Source of the DNA: Ephydatia muelleri
Taxonomy: Eukaryota > Porifera > Demospongiae > Spongillida > Spongillidae
Length of the DNA: 64,000 bases
Direction of reading: 5' to 3'
Assembly (NCBI GenBank): GCA_013339895.1
Contig: JABACO010000001.1
Span: 10,234,515-10,298,514 of the forward strand
How positions within the stretch are numbered: position 1 is the first letter of the stretch; every line of letters begins with the position of its first letter. Positions 13,036 to 32,173 of this stretch are shown piece after piece. The position numbers were made by a program, and so were the translations under genes. Below the pieces are notes generated by a model that saw only the letters and a program-made list of their open reading frames with translations, made no database searches and was not told the origin of the DNA.

Positions 13036-15482
13036 CAGGTTGCCGAAAGTCAGGCCAGGCTCCGGCCTGTGACCTGAAGGTTAGGCCAGGCTAAGGCCTG
13101 TGGCCTGAAAGGTCGACCCGATTAAGAGATTACACTTTATCATTTGTTAACCGCACAAATTTGCAGCCATCGCTATGAATACAGTCTCAGGTGCTTGCTG
13201 CAGTTCCTCTCTAGAATCAGATACATGTACTTCTCTTGTGTCTCCTACAAACCCAGATCTCTGAATTTATAACACAGATGAGCTTGTAAGGTACCCGCAG
13301 CGACGCAAGCAATCCTATGTGGTGTGGTCACATTTCAAAGTGCACAAATTTCATGAAGCAAAGGAAAAGAGGGTTTGGTTGATAAAGCTTGGTGTGACTA
13401 CTGCCACAAGCCCTTTGTTAAGGAGAATTCAACTCTTCTGAGGCACCTGCAAAGGCACCATAAAAAAGAGCTGCGTGAATCTGGTGGGGAACAAGAGGAA
13501 GCATCCCTGGCTTTGGCCTACAAAAGAAAAGAAAGCACTCTAATAACTAAAAAAGGGTAATATTTTACAGCCAAGTCTGTACCCCTCACAGATAATGAGC
13601 ATGATACTGCAATGCAACTTCTGGCACAGGCACGGTACGACTCCCTCCTCTTCTTGCAGACAGTTTGTCTTTTAGTAAGTTCATTGCCTGCATATCAAGA
13701 GGGTCTTCAGAATGCCAGGCAGAAGCAAATTGACTGAACTGATAGATGACATTTACGAAAAGATGTTGCTCAGGCTTAAGGCGTTATTACAGCAGTCCAC
13801 TTCTGTGTCACTCACTACTGATGCAGCAAAGATGCCAACAGGTGACTCTTATGTGGCAGTCACCTGCCATTGGATTAGTACAGACTGGTGTCTAATGTCA
13901 GCTATTTTAGGAGTGAGCATTAGCAATGTGTCTCATACTGCAGCTGAGACTGTATCACTACTGAATGAGTTGGGAGTGAAATACACTTTAGATGACAGAT
14001 TGGATGCAATAGCCACTGATAATGGTGCTAACTTTGTGGCAGCTATGGAAGAATTGCTTGAAACAGGTATTTGTGCGCTGTGCTTGCCACACACTGCAGT
14101 TGTCCATCAAGAATTACATTGATCCAGCAAAGCCTAAGAATGCACCTGCAGCCCCGACAAGTGACCTGGTTTTAACCGTTCAAAAGTTGGTAAGTAAGAT
14201 ACAGTACACATACTGCACAGATAGGTGGGCCTGCTGCTGAGCTCATAATGGAGGAGGTAGATAAAGATGTTATAGATGACACTCAGCAGGCAACCAGACA
14301 AGGTATTGAAGGTGGAAGTAATACTGCTGCTAACGTTAAGTCTAGGGTTTCATAGGTCACCACGTGGTCACATACTGAAGCTGATTCAGAATGTTGTAAC
14401 ACGATGGAATTCCACATATTACATGCTGGAGCGATGTACACTTACTAATTCCCCTTTGCAAACTTATTGATGAGCTAGGTTTAGAGGTCCTTCAGAGGCT
14501 GATTGGTCAGCTGCAAAGACGCTTTGTCAGTTTTTGAAGCCATTTCAAATTGTAACTGACTATCTGCGGGGTGAAAAGTACCCCACACCTGGCAGTTTGT
14601 CTCGCAAGGTAACACAACTGATGTTGTATTTAAGTAGGCAAGCCCTCAGTCCTGGGGATTGTTGAACAAAACTTGGGTTGACCTTCCCACACCAGTTTCA
14701 AGCATGCAAGACTTTCTTTTGAGAGATATGAAGAGACGCTGGGATACTGGTAATGTTCTGCTTGGGATGGCAGCAATTGTAGATCCCTGACATAAAAGCC
14801 TAGAACGGTTAAAACTGCACCAACAGCATCTTATTCAACAACAACTGTTAGATGAGATGTTTGCTGTGGGCAAAATGATGTGAACAATAAAGATGATGCT
14901 GCAGTACCACCAAAATTAAAACATCGTCATTTTGAAGACTGACTTTCTTGATATTTGACATATTGGATCTTATCAATGATGCACTGGCACACAGCCTACG
15001 TAGAGAAGTTAAAGACGAGTTTGATGCTTGCTTTTAATTCCTGAGGTTCGACAAGTGAATGCTACTTCTCCTATAGATCCACTTGCATGGTGAAAATTAC
15101 ACGACTCATGGTTTCGAAGAATTTCTAAGCTTGCTAGAAAGTACTTGGCAATCCCTGCCTCATCTGACCCATCTGAGCGGGTATTTTAGCTTATTCAACA
15201 ACGTCAAAGGTGGAATCTTCTCCCTCAGCGACTGGAGGCATGCGTAATACTTAAGCACAATGCATGGGTGCTGAACCGTTAATTTAGTTATGTCTCACTT
15301 TTGCACAATGCATGTATCAGTAATCGTGTGACTTATATATAATCATGTATAATTTGTTTGCCATAACAAGCAATGTAATGTGTGTCCCGACCTTTCAGGC
15401 CGAGGTCCGACCTGAAGGTCAGGCCAGAAGGTCCGGTCTGAAAGGTTGGCCTGACGGGCCAGGCTGGCCTTCAGCAACCCTG
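13036..15482 (+). mobile_element. hAT-superfamily transposon, nested, with TSD
   Basis: A 2447-bp element. Ends are CAGGTTGCCGAAAGTCAGG on the left and, reverse-complemented, CAGGGTTGCTGAAGGCC on the right, the CAGG-type start usual for hAT. It is flanked by an 8-bp target duplication, cattgcac (13028-13035) and cattgcaa (15483-15490), differing at one base. GC-rich subterminal stretches at both ends repeat AGGCC and CCTGA motifs, probably transposase-binding sites. It sits within the coding remnant of the older outer transposon, so it arrived later. Confidence 0.9.
13300..15285 (+). pseudogene. hAT transposase with BED zinc finger (broken)
   Basis: The plus strand shows the hAT transposase order in several frames: BED finger (VWSHFKVH, then CDYCHKPF and LLRHLQRHH, 13318-13470), a long catalytic-core piece (13712-14122, with SLTTDAA and AIATDNGANF; first catalytic Asp near TTD), the conserved TRWNSTYYMLER near 14400, and the C-terminal dimerisation motif PASSDPSERVF near 15157-15190 followed by LKHNAWVLNR and a stop at 15280. 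Several stops and frameshifts separate these blocks, so the copy is dead. It resembles ZBED-like hAT transposases. Confidence 0.85.
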
Positions 15483-15593
15483 CATTGCAACAGCTCAATA
15501 TTACATCCCCTTGCTTCAATCCAATAGGGGAATTGATTGTGAATTAAGAGCTACTGCTTGTGGCAGCAGGATCACAGTAATAAGGAATTGAAG

Positions 15594-15716
15594 ATGGATG
15601 AATTTGGTGACCTAATTCATCCTGTCCGTCAGTTTTTGGGAGCATCGCCTGACAGACTGGTTATTGACCTAAGGCAACAACCATCTGAGGGTGTTGAGGA
15701 AATAAAATGTCCCTGA
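15594..15716 (+). pseudogene. YqaJ-type nuclease fragment
   Basis: An open 40-codon stretch reads IHPVRQFLGASPDRLV, then after 13 residues EEIKCP and a stop. GxSPDxLV followed by E-x-K-C-P is the signature of YqaJ-like (lambda exonuclease/PD-(D/E)XK) recombinase nucleases, with the catalytic Asp and Glu-x-Lys both present. It lies just right of the hAT insertion and probably continues the reading broken at 13027. Only the core motif remains. Confidence 0.6.
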
Positions 15717-16464
15717 GTGATGCCAATTAGACCTTTAAGTGTGTTTGTATTCTTATATGATGTTGTAGACTACATGTTGAGTGATCAGGGTTTCTCCAGT
15801 GGTTATTTCTGTTGCATTAATAATCAAATGAGTTGTTGGATATTTTGTTTCAAATCACACAGGCATGTCTCTATCAATTTGTGCTCTGGATGGTGGGACA
15901 TCTATTGCTTTAAACTCAAGGCAAACAAAATTAATCCAAGTATTAAAATACGTAATACAGATGCATCGAATTGCCAAATCTGAAATCTGCAAGAATAGTC
16001 GTAACCGCACCAAACAAAAATAATTTGTCTATAGGTCGTAGTTTTCTTTCCCATGAATAGAAAGGTCTGGTGCTTGAGAGATTAGTTTCTTTTCCTCACC
16101 AATGAATAAGATGGTCAACTATCTCTCCAAGACTCTGCCATAATATCTGAAACATGTTTAAACTTGGAAAGCCTGTATATTGCTGGAGAATAGGTCTATG
16201 CTAAATTTATGTCAGATTTATTAATTGAGACTTTAGTGATGCATTAAAATTTTCAAGCTCATCGATACACATAAGAGAGCATTAACAAATACAGTCTTGG
16301 ACTTCCTTGTCAAGATGTTTTTGAACAGATGTGACACTATTTTTAACACATTGGTGATTAGCTAGATGTGGATGCGTCCATAGTGATACTAGAAAGTTAT
16401 AGTATCATTAATTTCCTCAACAGAACTACCTTCCTCAAAGTGTCCATTACCATCATCAGTAATG

Positions 16465-16881
16465 CTATTGGTATTGCTCATCTCTTAAGGTTCTTCCTCC
16501 TTCACTGTCTGTATAGCAGGTCTTGCTGTCACTATGATTCTCTTTGGTACTAACACTGTATTGTTGCAGATCTTTTTGATTGCATGGAAATAAAGTTGGG
16601 ATCTTATTTTTGTCTTTAACTCCCCCTATAAAGTGGGCACTGCATACACAAGAATGAGCCGTCAGTTTAAATGACAGTTCTCGACGAATACTTTTCAGCC
16701 ACACACGCTGTAAAATTTGATCTTCAGGAAACTTATAGAGTCGAACAACAACACTCTTTTCTCTAACTTTTCTGTTACTATCACAAAGCGTATGGTGGGG
16801 CATAGCAGCAGCAACTGTAATATTAAACAAAGGAATTGTTTTGGGCATCTCCTTCATTAAAAATGGATACTCACTCGACAA
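16465..16881 (-). pseudogene. THAP zinc-finger domain exon (transposon-derived)
   Basis: The minus-strand frame shows most of a THAP (C2CH) DNA-binding domain: VVRLYKFPED, then RVWLKSIRRE, then CVCSAHF and finally IPTLFP, matching the F-P, W, C-x-x-H and aVPtLF landmarks in order and spacing. The first Cys pair is only partly visible (one Cys in PHHTLCDS), so the zinc site may be incomplete or the first residues lie on another exon. Its position inside the 11577-17128 inverted ends points to transposon origin rather than a host THAP gene. Confidence 0.7.
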
Positions 16882-17572
16882 GTGACATCAAAACAATCCA
16901 AATAAATTTAGGTGCGTTATCAAGGAATAGAGTAAACTCTAAACAAACCAGAATGGACTGCATAAGAGATTCCTGAAGTGCAAAGCATGTGGCTATTATG
17001 GAAGTAGAGTTATAAGCACTATTTTCCCATAGACCAGAATACATTTCATTTAAAGGTTGACCCTCTAAAAGTGATCCGCGGAGCAATAATCGGGAAACTG
17101 TACATGCATGACATCAGCGGGAAGTGATCCACTATTGAAAAAGGTGTCTATTAAGCATTATGACCTTGAGCAGTTAAAGGATCACCTATCTCATAACCCA
17201 GTTAAAGATCACCTATCTCATGTTCATCCCATCCATAAACGTGTGACCTCGTACTGAGAGCGAGAGAATGGCAACTTTGTAAGGGTTGTCATTTGACTAA
17301 AGTGTATCTATGCCATTTGTCAGACTCACCACGTTATTACTCAGTTAGTCCACTGATATGTTTCTACAAAATGAACTCTTCTAATATTGTAAACTCTAAA
17401 ATCAGGTTGAAATACATGGTCCCATATTCAATCTAACCTTAGCGCATGGTGATATTAATAAATCAACATTAAAGAACATAGATCTGATGCTATTATTTTA
17501 CAATTAATCATACGTAGACTGCTCGTTAATTAGAGAAGACCTTAGTTGCGGGAATAGGGTATGAAATCCATT

Positions 17573-17960
17573 TTAAGCTATTTTGGGAATCAGCGTGAGG
17601 TCAGCTCTGTTACGCAACAGCTGAGTAATGGATCTAGCACATGTTGCCACCTTCTCCATCGGAGGCATTAACTTCTTCAGTTTATGAGTCCCGAAAAGAG
17701 ACTGGTGAAGAAGTGTTAATCGGTTTTGAGACCTGCAATCAACAAGAGTGTGCTGCGAAATAGAAAAGGTTGGCTGATGTTCCAATTGAGTGTAAGCAGC
17801 ATTGCTGCAATGAGACGTCTGCTCCCTTCCAGACAACTGACAATACCATTTTGACAATCACATATCCAGATGGAAAAATAGGTGATTTCAGGTTGCTTGG
17901 TACAAGCTGCAGTACAGTTGGGTAGTGTTGTGTGAAACAAAGGCAAAAGCATTTTGCTTT
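17573..17960 (-). pseudogene. Possible decayed SWIM-like coding relic
   Basis: On the minus strand, ICDCQNGIVS followed by IAAMLLTLNW resembles the SWIM pattern C-x-C then an IAAxL helix, and a second frame downstream reads MPPMEKVATCARSI. Frames are broken. It lies outside the inverted ends of the neighbouring transposon and may be another element of the same type. Weak evidence. Confidence 0.25.
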
Positions 17961-18403
17961 TATTGCAGATTTATACCTTCTGATGCTATGATGATGTTTA
18001 GTTCTAAAGCAGAAGATGCATTTGTCACAAAGGGTTATTGCAACTAGAAGAATACCTACTTGGACACACCTGCCTATAGTTTGGAAACACTTTTTCTTTT
18101 GGCTCATGCATAATCTGATGCTACATGTATTTATAACATTTATTGATTGGTCACTGGAGCCCCTTATCCAGCTTCCTACGCCTATCTTTACACACAGAAT
18201 AAACATTTCAGCTACTAGTTAAGTGCGTTGCACACTGCTACGTACATGTAAATGAATACTGAAAACTCACGAGTCCACTTTTATTACTGATACGGTACAT
18301 GTCCCGCATGAAGAAAGAAATATATGCTATTTTACTAGTACGTGAGCGAAGAATGACCTTACAATACTGACAGAGCTGTAAATGCCACTTCGCGAACACG
18401 CAG

Positions 18404-18804
18404 CTACATACCTGGTGAGTTCACATGGTTATTCTGTGGGTTCGCCTTAGTAATTGGTGCTGGTGGAAACAGTGGCACGGATGTCTCACTAGGTGGAACG
18501 CCCACCGGCGCTGTTGCAAATTTGCTTATGACTAAACGTGACAAACCCACATTTGTGCGGTTCTGTTCGAGTTTGTTGAATCTGAAAATACCAGTAACAA
18601 ATCAAAATGGCAGTATGGTGATGTGTACGGTTTGGTGTAGGTGCTTACTGAAACCTCACCTTTCCTTCAGCACAGGACCTTTTGCTGGCCTGTAGTATGC
18701 CAACCTTGGTCCATGGGCGCTATTAAATTCACACTCAAAGACTGTTCATACATATCTGCGTTCTTTGCAACTTACCGCCAAAATAATTCTGCTGCTTCTA
18801 CCAT
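18404..18804 (-). CDS. Small three-exon gene, product not recognised
   Basis: Exons 18776-18804, 18660-18719 and 18404-18581 join in frame with clean borders (gtaagt and gtgagg donors, AG acceptors; junction phases 2 and 2). The protein starts MVEAAELFWRAHGPRLAYY, continues with GPVLKERFNKLEQNRTNVG and ends HVNSPGM, 88 residues if the third exon reads to the stop at 18404-18406. Alternatively gtatgtag at 18411-18404 is a donor to a further exon; an AATAAA lies near 18137-18142 in this orientation. The N-terminal half is basic and aromatic, the C-terminal half proline-rich. No signal peptide or membrane span seen. Coding is judged from frame-compatible splicing, not homology. Confidence 0.6.
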
Positions 18805-18948
18805 TCAAAACGTTATACATATTAGTAAAGTGAGAACAGCTGGAGTGTGTAAACCATTCATACGTCATACGGCAGTTTCCCCCACTTTAATTATTCGATT
18901 TACAGTATCATAACATTTACGGTATCATGAATACATTTCAAACAATAC

Positions 18949-19870
18949 CTACACTGGATAAACTGCCCTAACATGTGCTACAAAGTCATGAAAGCTATAT
19001 CCAAATCTTTGTCTCCACATAAATTCCGCTAAATACGTGTGTAAAAGTTCCCTATGTGTCCCGTATCGCTGTTTATGTTTCCGCTTAGCTTTTTGCCATG
19101 CTCCTGTGGTTGGATCTACAAAGTTTAAACTGTGATTAACGGTGAGATGCTGGTATCCGAGTGTTCCAATTGTGTTGTATGCCGCCCAAAGGTCCGAGAT
19201 TATAGTAGTTCCAGGTGCGATGTACTGTTGTATGATTGAAAGAAGAGTTGCTGCATCTCTGCGATCGACTGGAACCATGAATCCTACTTTCGTTGCGACG
19301 TCGTATCCTCCAAAAACCCATTGCTCTCTATCTAGATGTCCTACGTTGTACTTCCTGCGCACTAACAAACATTCGTCGATTTCTACCGTCTGTCCTGGTC
19401 CTCCTATGACGACTGGATTCCTAATAAAGTACTCCAAGCAAATATCCCTACAAAAGTTCTTCCAGTTGACTATGGTGTGTTCTCCTACGATCCCTAGCTG
19501 GAAACTGTAGTTCGTCTTGAATAACGTAGTCCCTACACCAAAAATATACAAATTGAATAATAGTAGCTATCCGTAAATGAGACCCTTCAAACCATGTATC
19601 TTTACGTACACTAATCTCTTTTCTACAGCTTCTAAGAGTACACCTGAAATAAAACCCCTTATTTTTGTCCGTATCTCTTTCCCTCAATGCCGTCGGACTA
19701 CCACAAGAAGCGCACATTTTGTCTTTAGCTATGAGGCCGTTGTTCTGGCACCATGCAATTGCACTTATCTCGTCTTCCGTAGCCTTGAAGAGGTCAGAAT
19801 ACTTGAAGTCGTGGAGATCCGGAGTGGGAATCACAGCAGGAGCCAGAGCGGGAACAGGTAATGCAGCCAT
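18949..19870 (-). pseudogene. Merlin-superfamily (IS1016/ISXO2-like) transposase
   Basis: Starts MAALPVPALAP at 19870. A zinc-ribbon-like N-terminus (CASCGSP, then FRCTLRSC) is followed by IIQFVYFWCRDY, NWKNFCRD, the first catalytic Asp in VEIDE, WVFGGYD, the second in ISDLWAAYN, then VNHSLNFVDPTTGA and YLAEFMWRQRF, as in Merlin/ISXO2 DDE transposases. Two defects: a one-base frame change at a CC near 19498 (one extra C would explain it), and an in-frame gap after DPTTGA that removes the usual HTQxxE segment with the third catalytic acid. About 306 residues if the extra C is an error. Terminal inverted repeats not found with confidence. Likely a dead transposase; domestication is possible but unsupported. 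Confidence 0.85.
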
Positions 19871-19876
19871 CGTAGT

Positions 19877-19988
19877 AAAAAAAAGGCGGTAGCTATGACA
19901 GCTGGTTTTCACTATAGATTTAAACACGATTTGAACATTTAAAAAAGGCGGTCGCAATGACAGCTGGTTTTCACTACACATTTAGACG
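19877..19988. repeat. Two-copy tandem duplication upstream of the Merlin ORF
   Basis: Two about 50-bp units share aaaaaaggcggt and atgacagctggttttcacta. They lie just 5' of the transposase start and could be promoter or subterminal transposon sequence. Confidence 0.7.
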
Positions 19989-20343
19989 TTGGAAAATTGT
20001 TTTCAATATTTCTTGAATTCAATTAATTAAGGGTGGAAACTGCATAAGTGCCCGAATGGCAACTTACGTGGTCCGCACGACACGCGCGATTACGGGGAAT
20101 CTATCGGGCTTACGCTCACCTGCCTTCTTAAGCCATGCTGTTATATATCAATCAATTGAAAGTTTAACTAGTTGATTTCCCCTAGCTGAAAATAATAATT
20201 CATTATCGACATGTGACACCCTCATCACATCAATATAGGCATGATGCAGTTACATGCACCTGAACAAGTACGAATGACATGAGAAAAGCAAGGAAAGAAA
20301 CAAACATCATTCCCGAGTCGTGAGTGTGAGGAGGCAAGTCGTG

Positions 20344-21663
20344 CTAAGCACTGATCCTTTCCATAGCCTCAATCAGCACAACACTGTTACCACGAATCAC
20401 CTATCGGAAGTCACAGAGCATCACATAAATCAGAGACACACACATAAATCAGCTCATATGATATGTAAATTCAGTATACCCCTGATGATAAATGTTTATG
20501 GGATGTGCCCCCCCCCCCCCCCCCCCATTAAGTAATTACACAGCAATGAGGTTCAGGATTTACAAGGCTCATATTACCATGATGATGTTCAGTCCACTCA
20601 AACCTGTGTTACCGCAGTTCAATTAACAGGCAAGCAGGGTTTTAAGCTCTTCAAATGCCATGGTACAATCTAAGCAGACACACATGTGAACATACATAAT
20701 CACACCAATCTGTGAATGGTGCTTGTAGCTAATATTTACATCCCTTCCAGTACTACTCTCCTAAATGCAGCAACTGGTTACAAGAACCTTCCTGCCCTCT
20801 GCCATGTTATTTTTCAAACAATCTGCCTCATTCGTTTCAAACACCCTTCAATAGTGGAACATATGAGCCACAATCCAACTAGTGGTATCATAAGTGCATA
20901 TGTTATTAACCTCAGATGTTGAGTATTGAGTGTGTATGAGTGTGTGTATGAGTGTGCGTGCATGTGTGCCAGTGTGTATGAATCAGTGTCTGTGAATGCA
21001 TGCACATATCCGCAGGATAATGCAGCCAACCAGTTGGTGTTGCGTGCAACCTTAGAAACACGTGGTACCATACAACAAAACGAGGATATAAATTGCTGCA
21101 TATAGCAAAGACACTGAGAAACCTGAATTGTACAATCTGGGTTTTTTTGAATTCCCCCCCCCCCCCCCCCCCCCAATAGTGTGGGTATTTGATTTAATAA
21201 AGGTCAAATCCCCAGTATGGCTCATGGGGAACACGTTACAATAATTATACTATCGCCCCCCCATCCATCACTCAAATCTCCATCACTTCGCTCACCATCC
21301 CTCCCACATACTCACCACCATGCCTATGTTGAACTTCTGGTTGCTGGATCTCTCCTCCACAGTATCGTCCAGTACGATGTTCATATACGGATCAAAACCT
21401 CTCAGGATTCCAGATACTGTTCTACCTGCATTCAGCTTCACTGTAGCGAAGCAATAGTTACACGTAATTCGCGAGAGTGTCGCTTTGAAAGCACCCTTCG
21501 TCCATATGGGAACGAGGTAGATACGTAAATATTTCACGATGGAAGTTTGTCACTTACGTTGTAGCCGTTTGTCCATGTACCTTCATGCAGGAGAACAGTT
21601 AAGTATGTAACGGTGTAGAAAAACTCACTTTTTGAGCTCCGGTGGATGTGCCTTCCCGCTCAT
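20344..21663 (-). CDS. SNRPG: Small nuclear ribonucleoprotein G (SmG)
   Basis: SmG is one of the seven Sm ring proteins on U1, U2, U4 and U5 snRNAs, acting in pre-mRNA splicing. Four exons, 21629-21663, 21558-21580, 21316-21440 and 20344-20400, join in frame to 79 residues (human SmG has 76). Seen: start [18 protein letters not shown], Sm1 core [20 protein letters not shown], and Sm2 ending [19 protein letters not shown]. All donors are GTGAGT or GTAAGT. No defects. It is divergent from the gene beginning at 21739. Intron 3 (20401-21315) carries two C tracts (20509-20526, 21155-21174). Identification is secure. Confidence 0.97.
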
Positions 21664-21738
21664 GTCGAGGTGCGTTATAAAGAATTTGAACGATGGTTTG
21701 CGCGCATGCGCAATTACCAATAGGCGTGGGAGAAGGGG
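21664..21738. promoter_or_regulatory. Divergent promoter between SNRPG and gene A
   Basis: Only 75 bp separate the two ATGs. The interval holds GCGCATGCGC (21702-21711), matching the palindromic NRF1 core, and CCAAT (21717-21721) beside a GC-box-like GGCGTGG. Such motifs are typical of TATA-less bidirectional housekeeping promoters in animals. Assignment to SNRPG is firm; use by gene A depends on its first exon being right. Confidence 0.6.
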
Positions 21739-31563
<9,825 letters not shown>

Positions 31564-31789
31564 CAGAGATGGGAAAGGTGGCATTTCACCATCTCTGTTC
31601 CTGCATGTTTTTTTGTATTTCTGTTTGTAAAGGCCTGATGAATACAATGTAATGTCACCTTTGACATAGTACCTGGTTTGATATAAAGGCTTTGTTGAAC
31701 CTAATGATACCTGCACAGGTATCTTGCATGGCAGAGGAAAATCCTAGTGAAACAAGTATATACAAAACTAGTTACCTCATTCTATCAAG

Positions 31790-31975
31790 AAAGTAGGATT
31801 GATATAGGTGCAAAAGGCAAGAAAACAAGGATCTATTACAAAGAAATGGTCCTGCATGTTGCATATTAGCTTCATGTCTTCTAGTCTATATTAGGACTCA
31901 TTTTCGTAGCATTCTATCCTACTCTCTACACTTAACTTACCAGTGTTTCCTTGCTAGTACAGTCTGTTGAACTAC
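31790..31975. mobile_element. Possible decayed MITE family A copy
   Basis: GAAAGTAGGATTGATATAGG then GTGCAAAAGGCAAGAAAACAA on the left and ATTAGGACTCATTTT and TGTTTCCTTGC on the right echo copies 1 and 2 in order, but with many changes. Confidence 0.4.
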
Positions 31976-32173
31976 AGTATTCATTTCTGTCCTGCGCTGA
32001 CAAACAACACCAACCTCGGAATGACTTCATCAGGGTCTGCAAGAATGCAATTAGTGTTGTCGAAATTTGAATTTAGTGACTCATTTATAGTCTCATGAAT
32101 AATTGCAATCTGTGTGTAGTAGGAGAAATCTCACCAACACCTATTTAGTATTGAATCCTCTTGTGTTAATTAA

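Larger units (their letters stand above)
11577..17128. mobile_element. Decayed DNA transposon with SAP, SWIM, YqaJ and THAP remnants
   Basis: Inverted ends of about 64 bp (11577-11640 and 17065-17128), roughly 80% identical, share the cores TTTCCCGA, TATTG and TCCGCGGATCACTTT. Inside, plus-strand remnants of a SAP/SWIM/YqaJ-type protein and a minus-strand THAP exon point to a large eukaryotic DNA transposon with more than one gene. THAP domains are known in P and Kolobok transposases; YqaJ-type nucleases also occur in eukaryotic elements. I could not fix the superfamily because no target duplication is obvious next to the ends. A hAT element (13036-15482) interrupts it. Confidence 0.65.

Noticed and set aside
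18810-19990. Terminal inverted repeats for the Merlin copy (AGTGA-x-AAC-CAGCTG on both sides)
   Set aside because: The match is only about 12 bp and imperfect; borders could not be supported.
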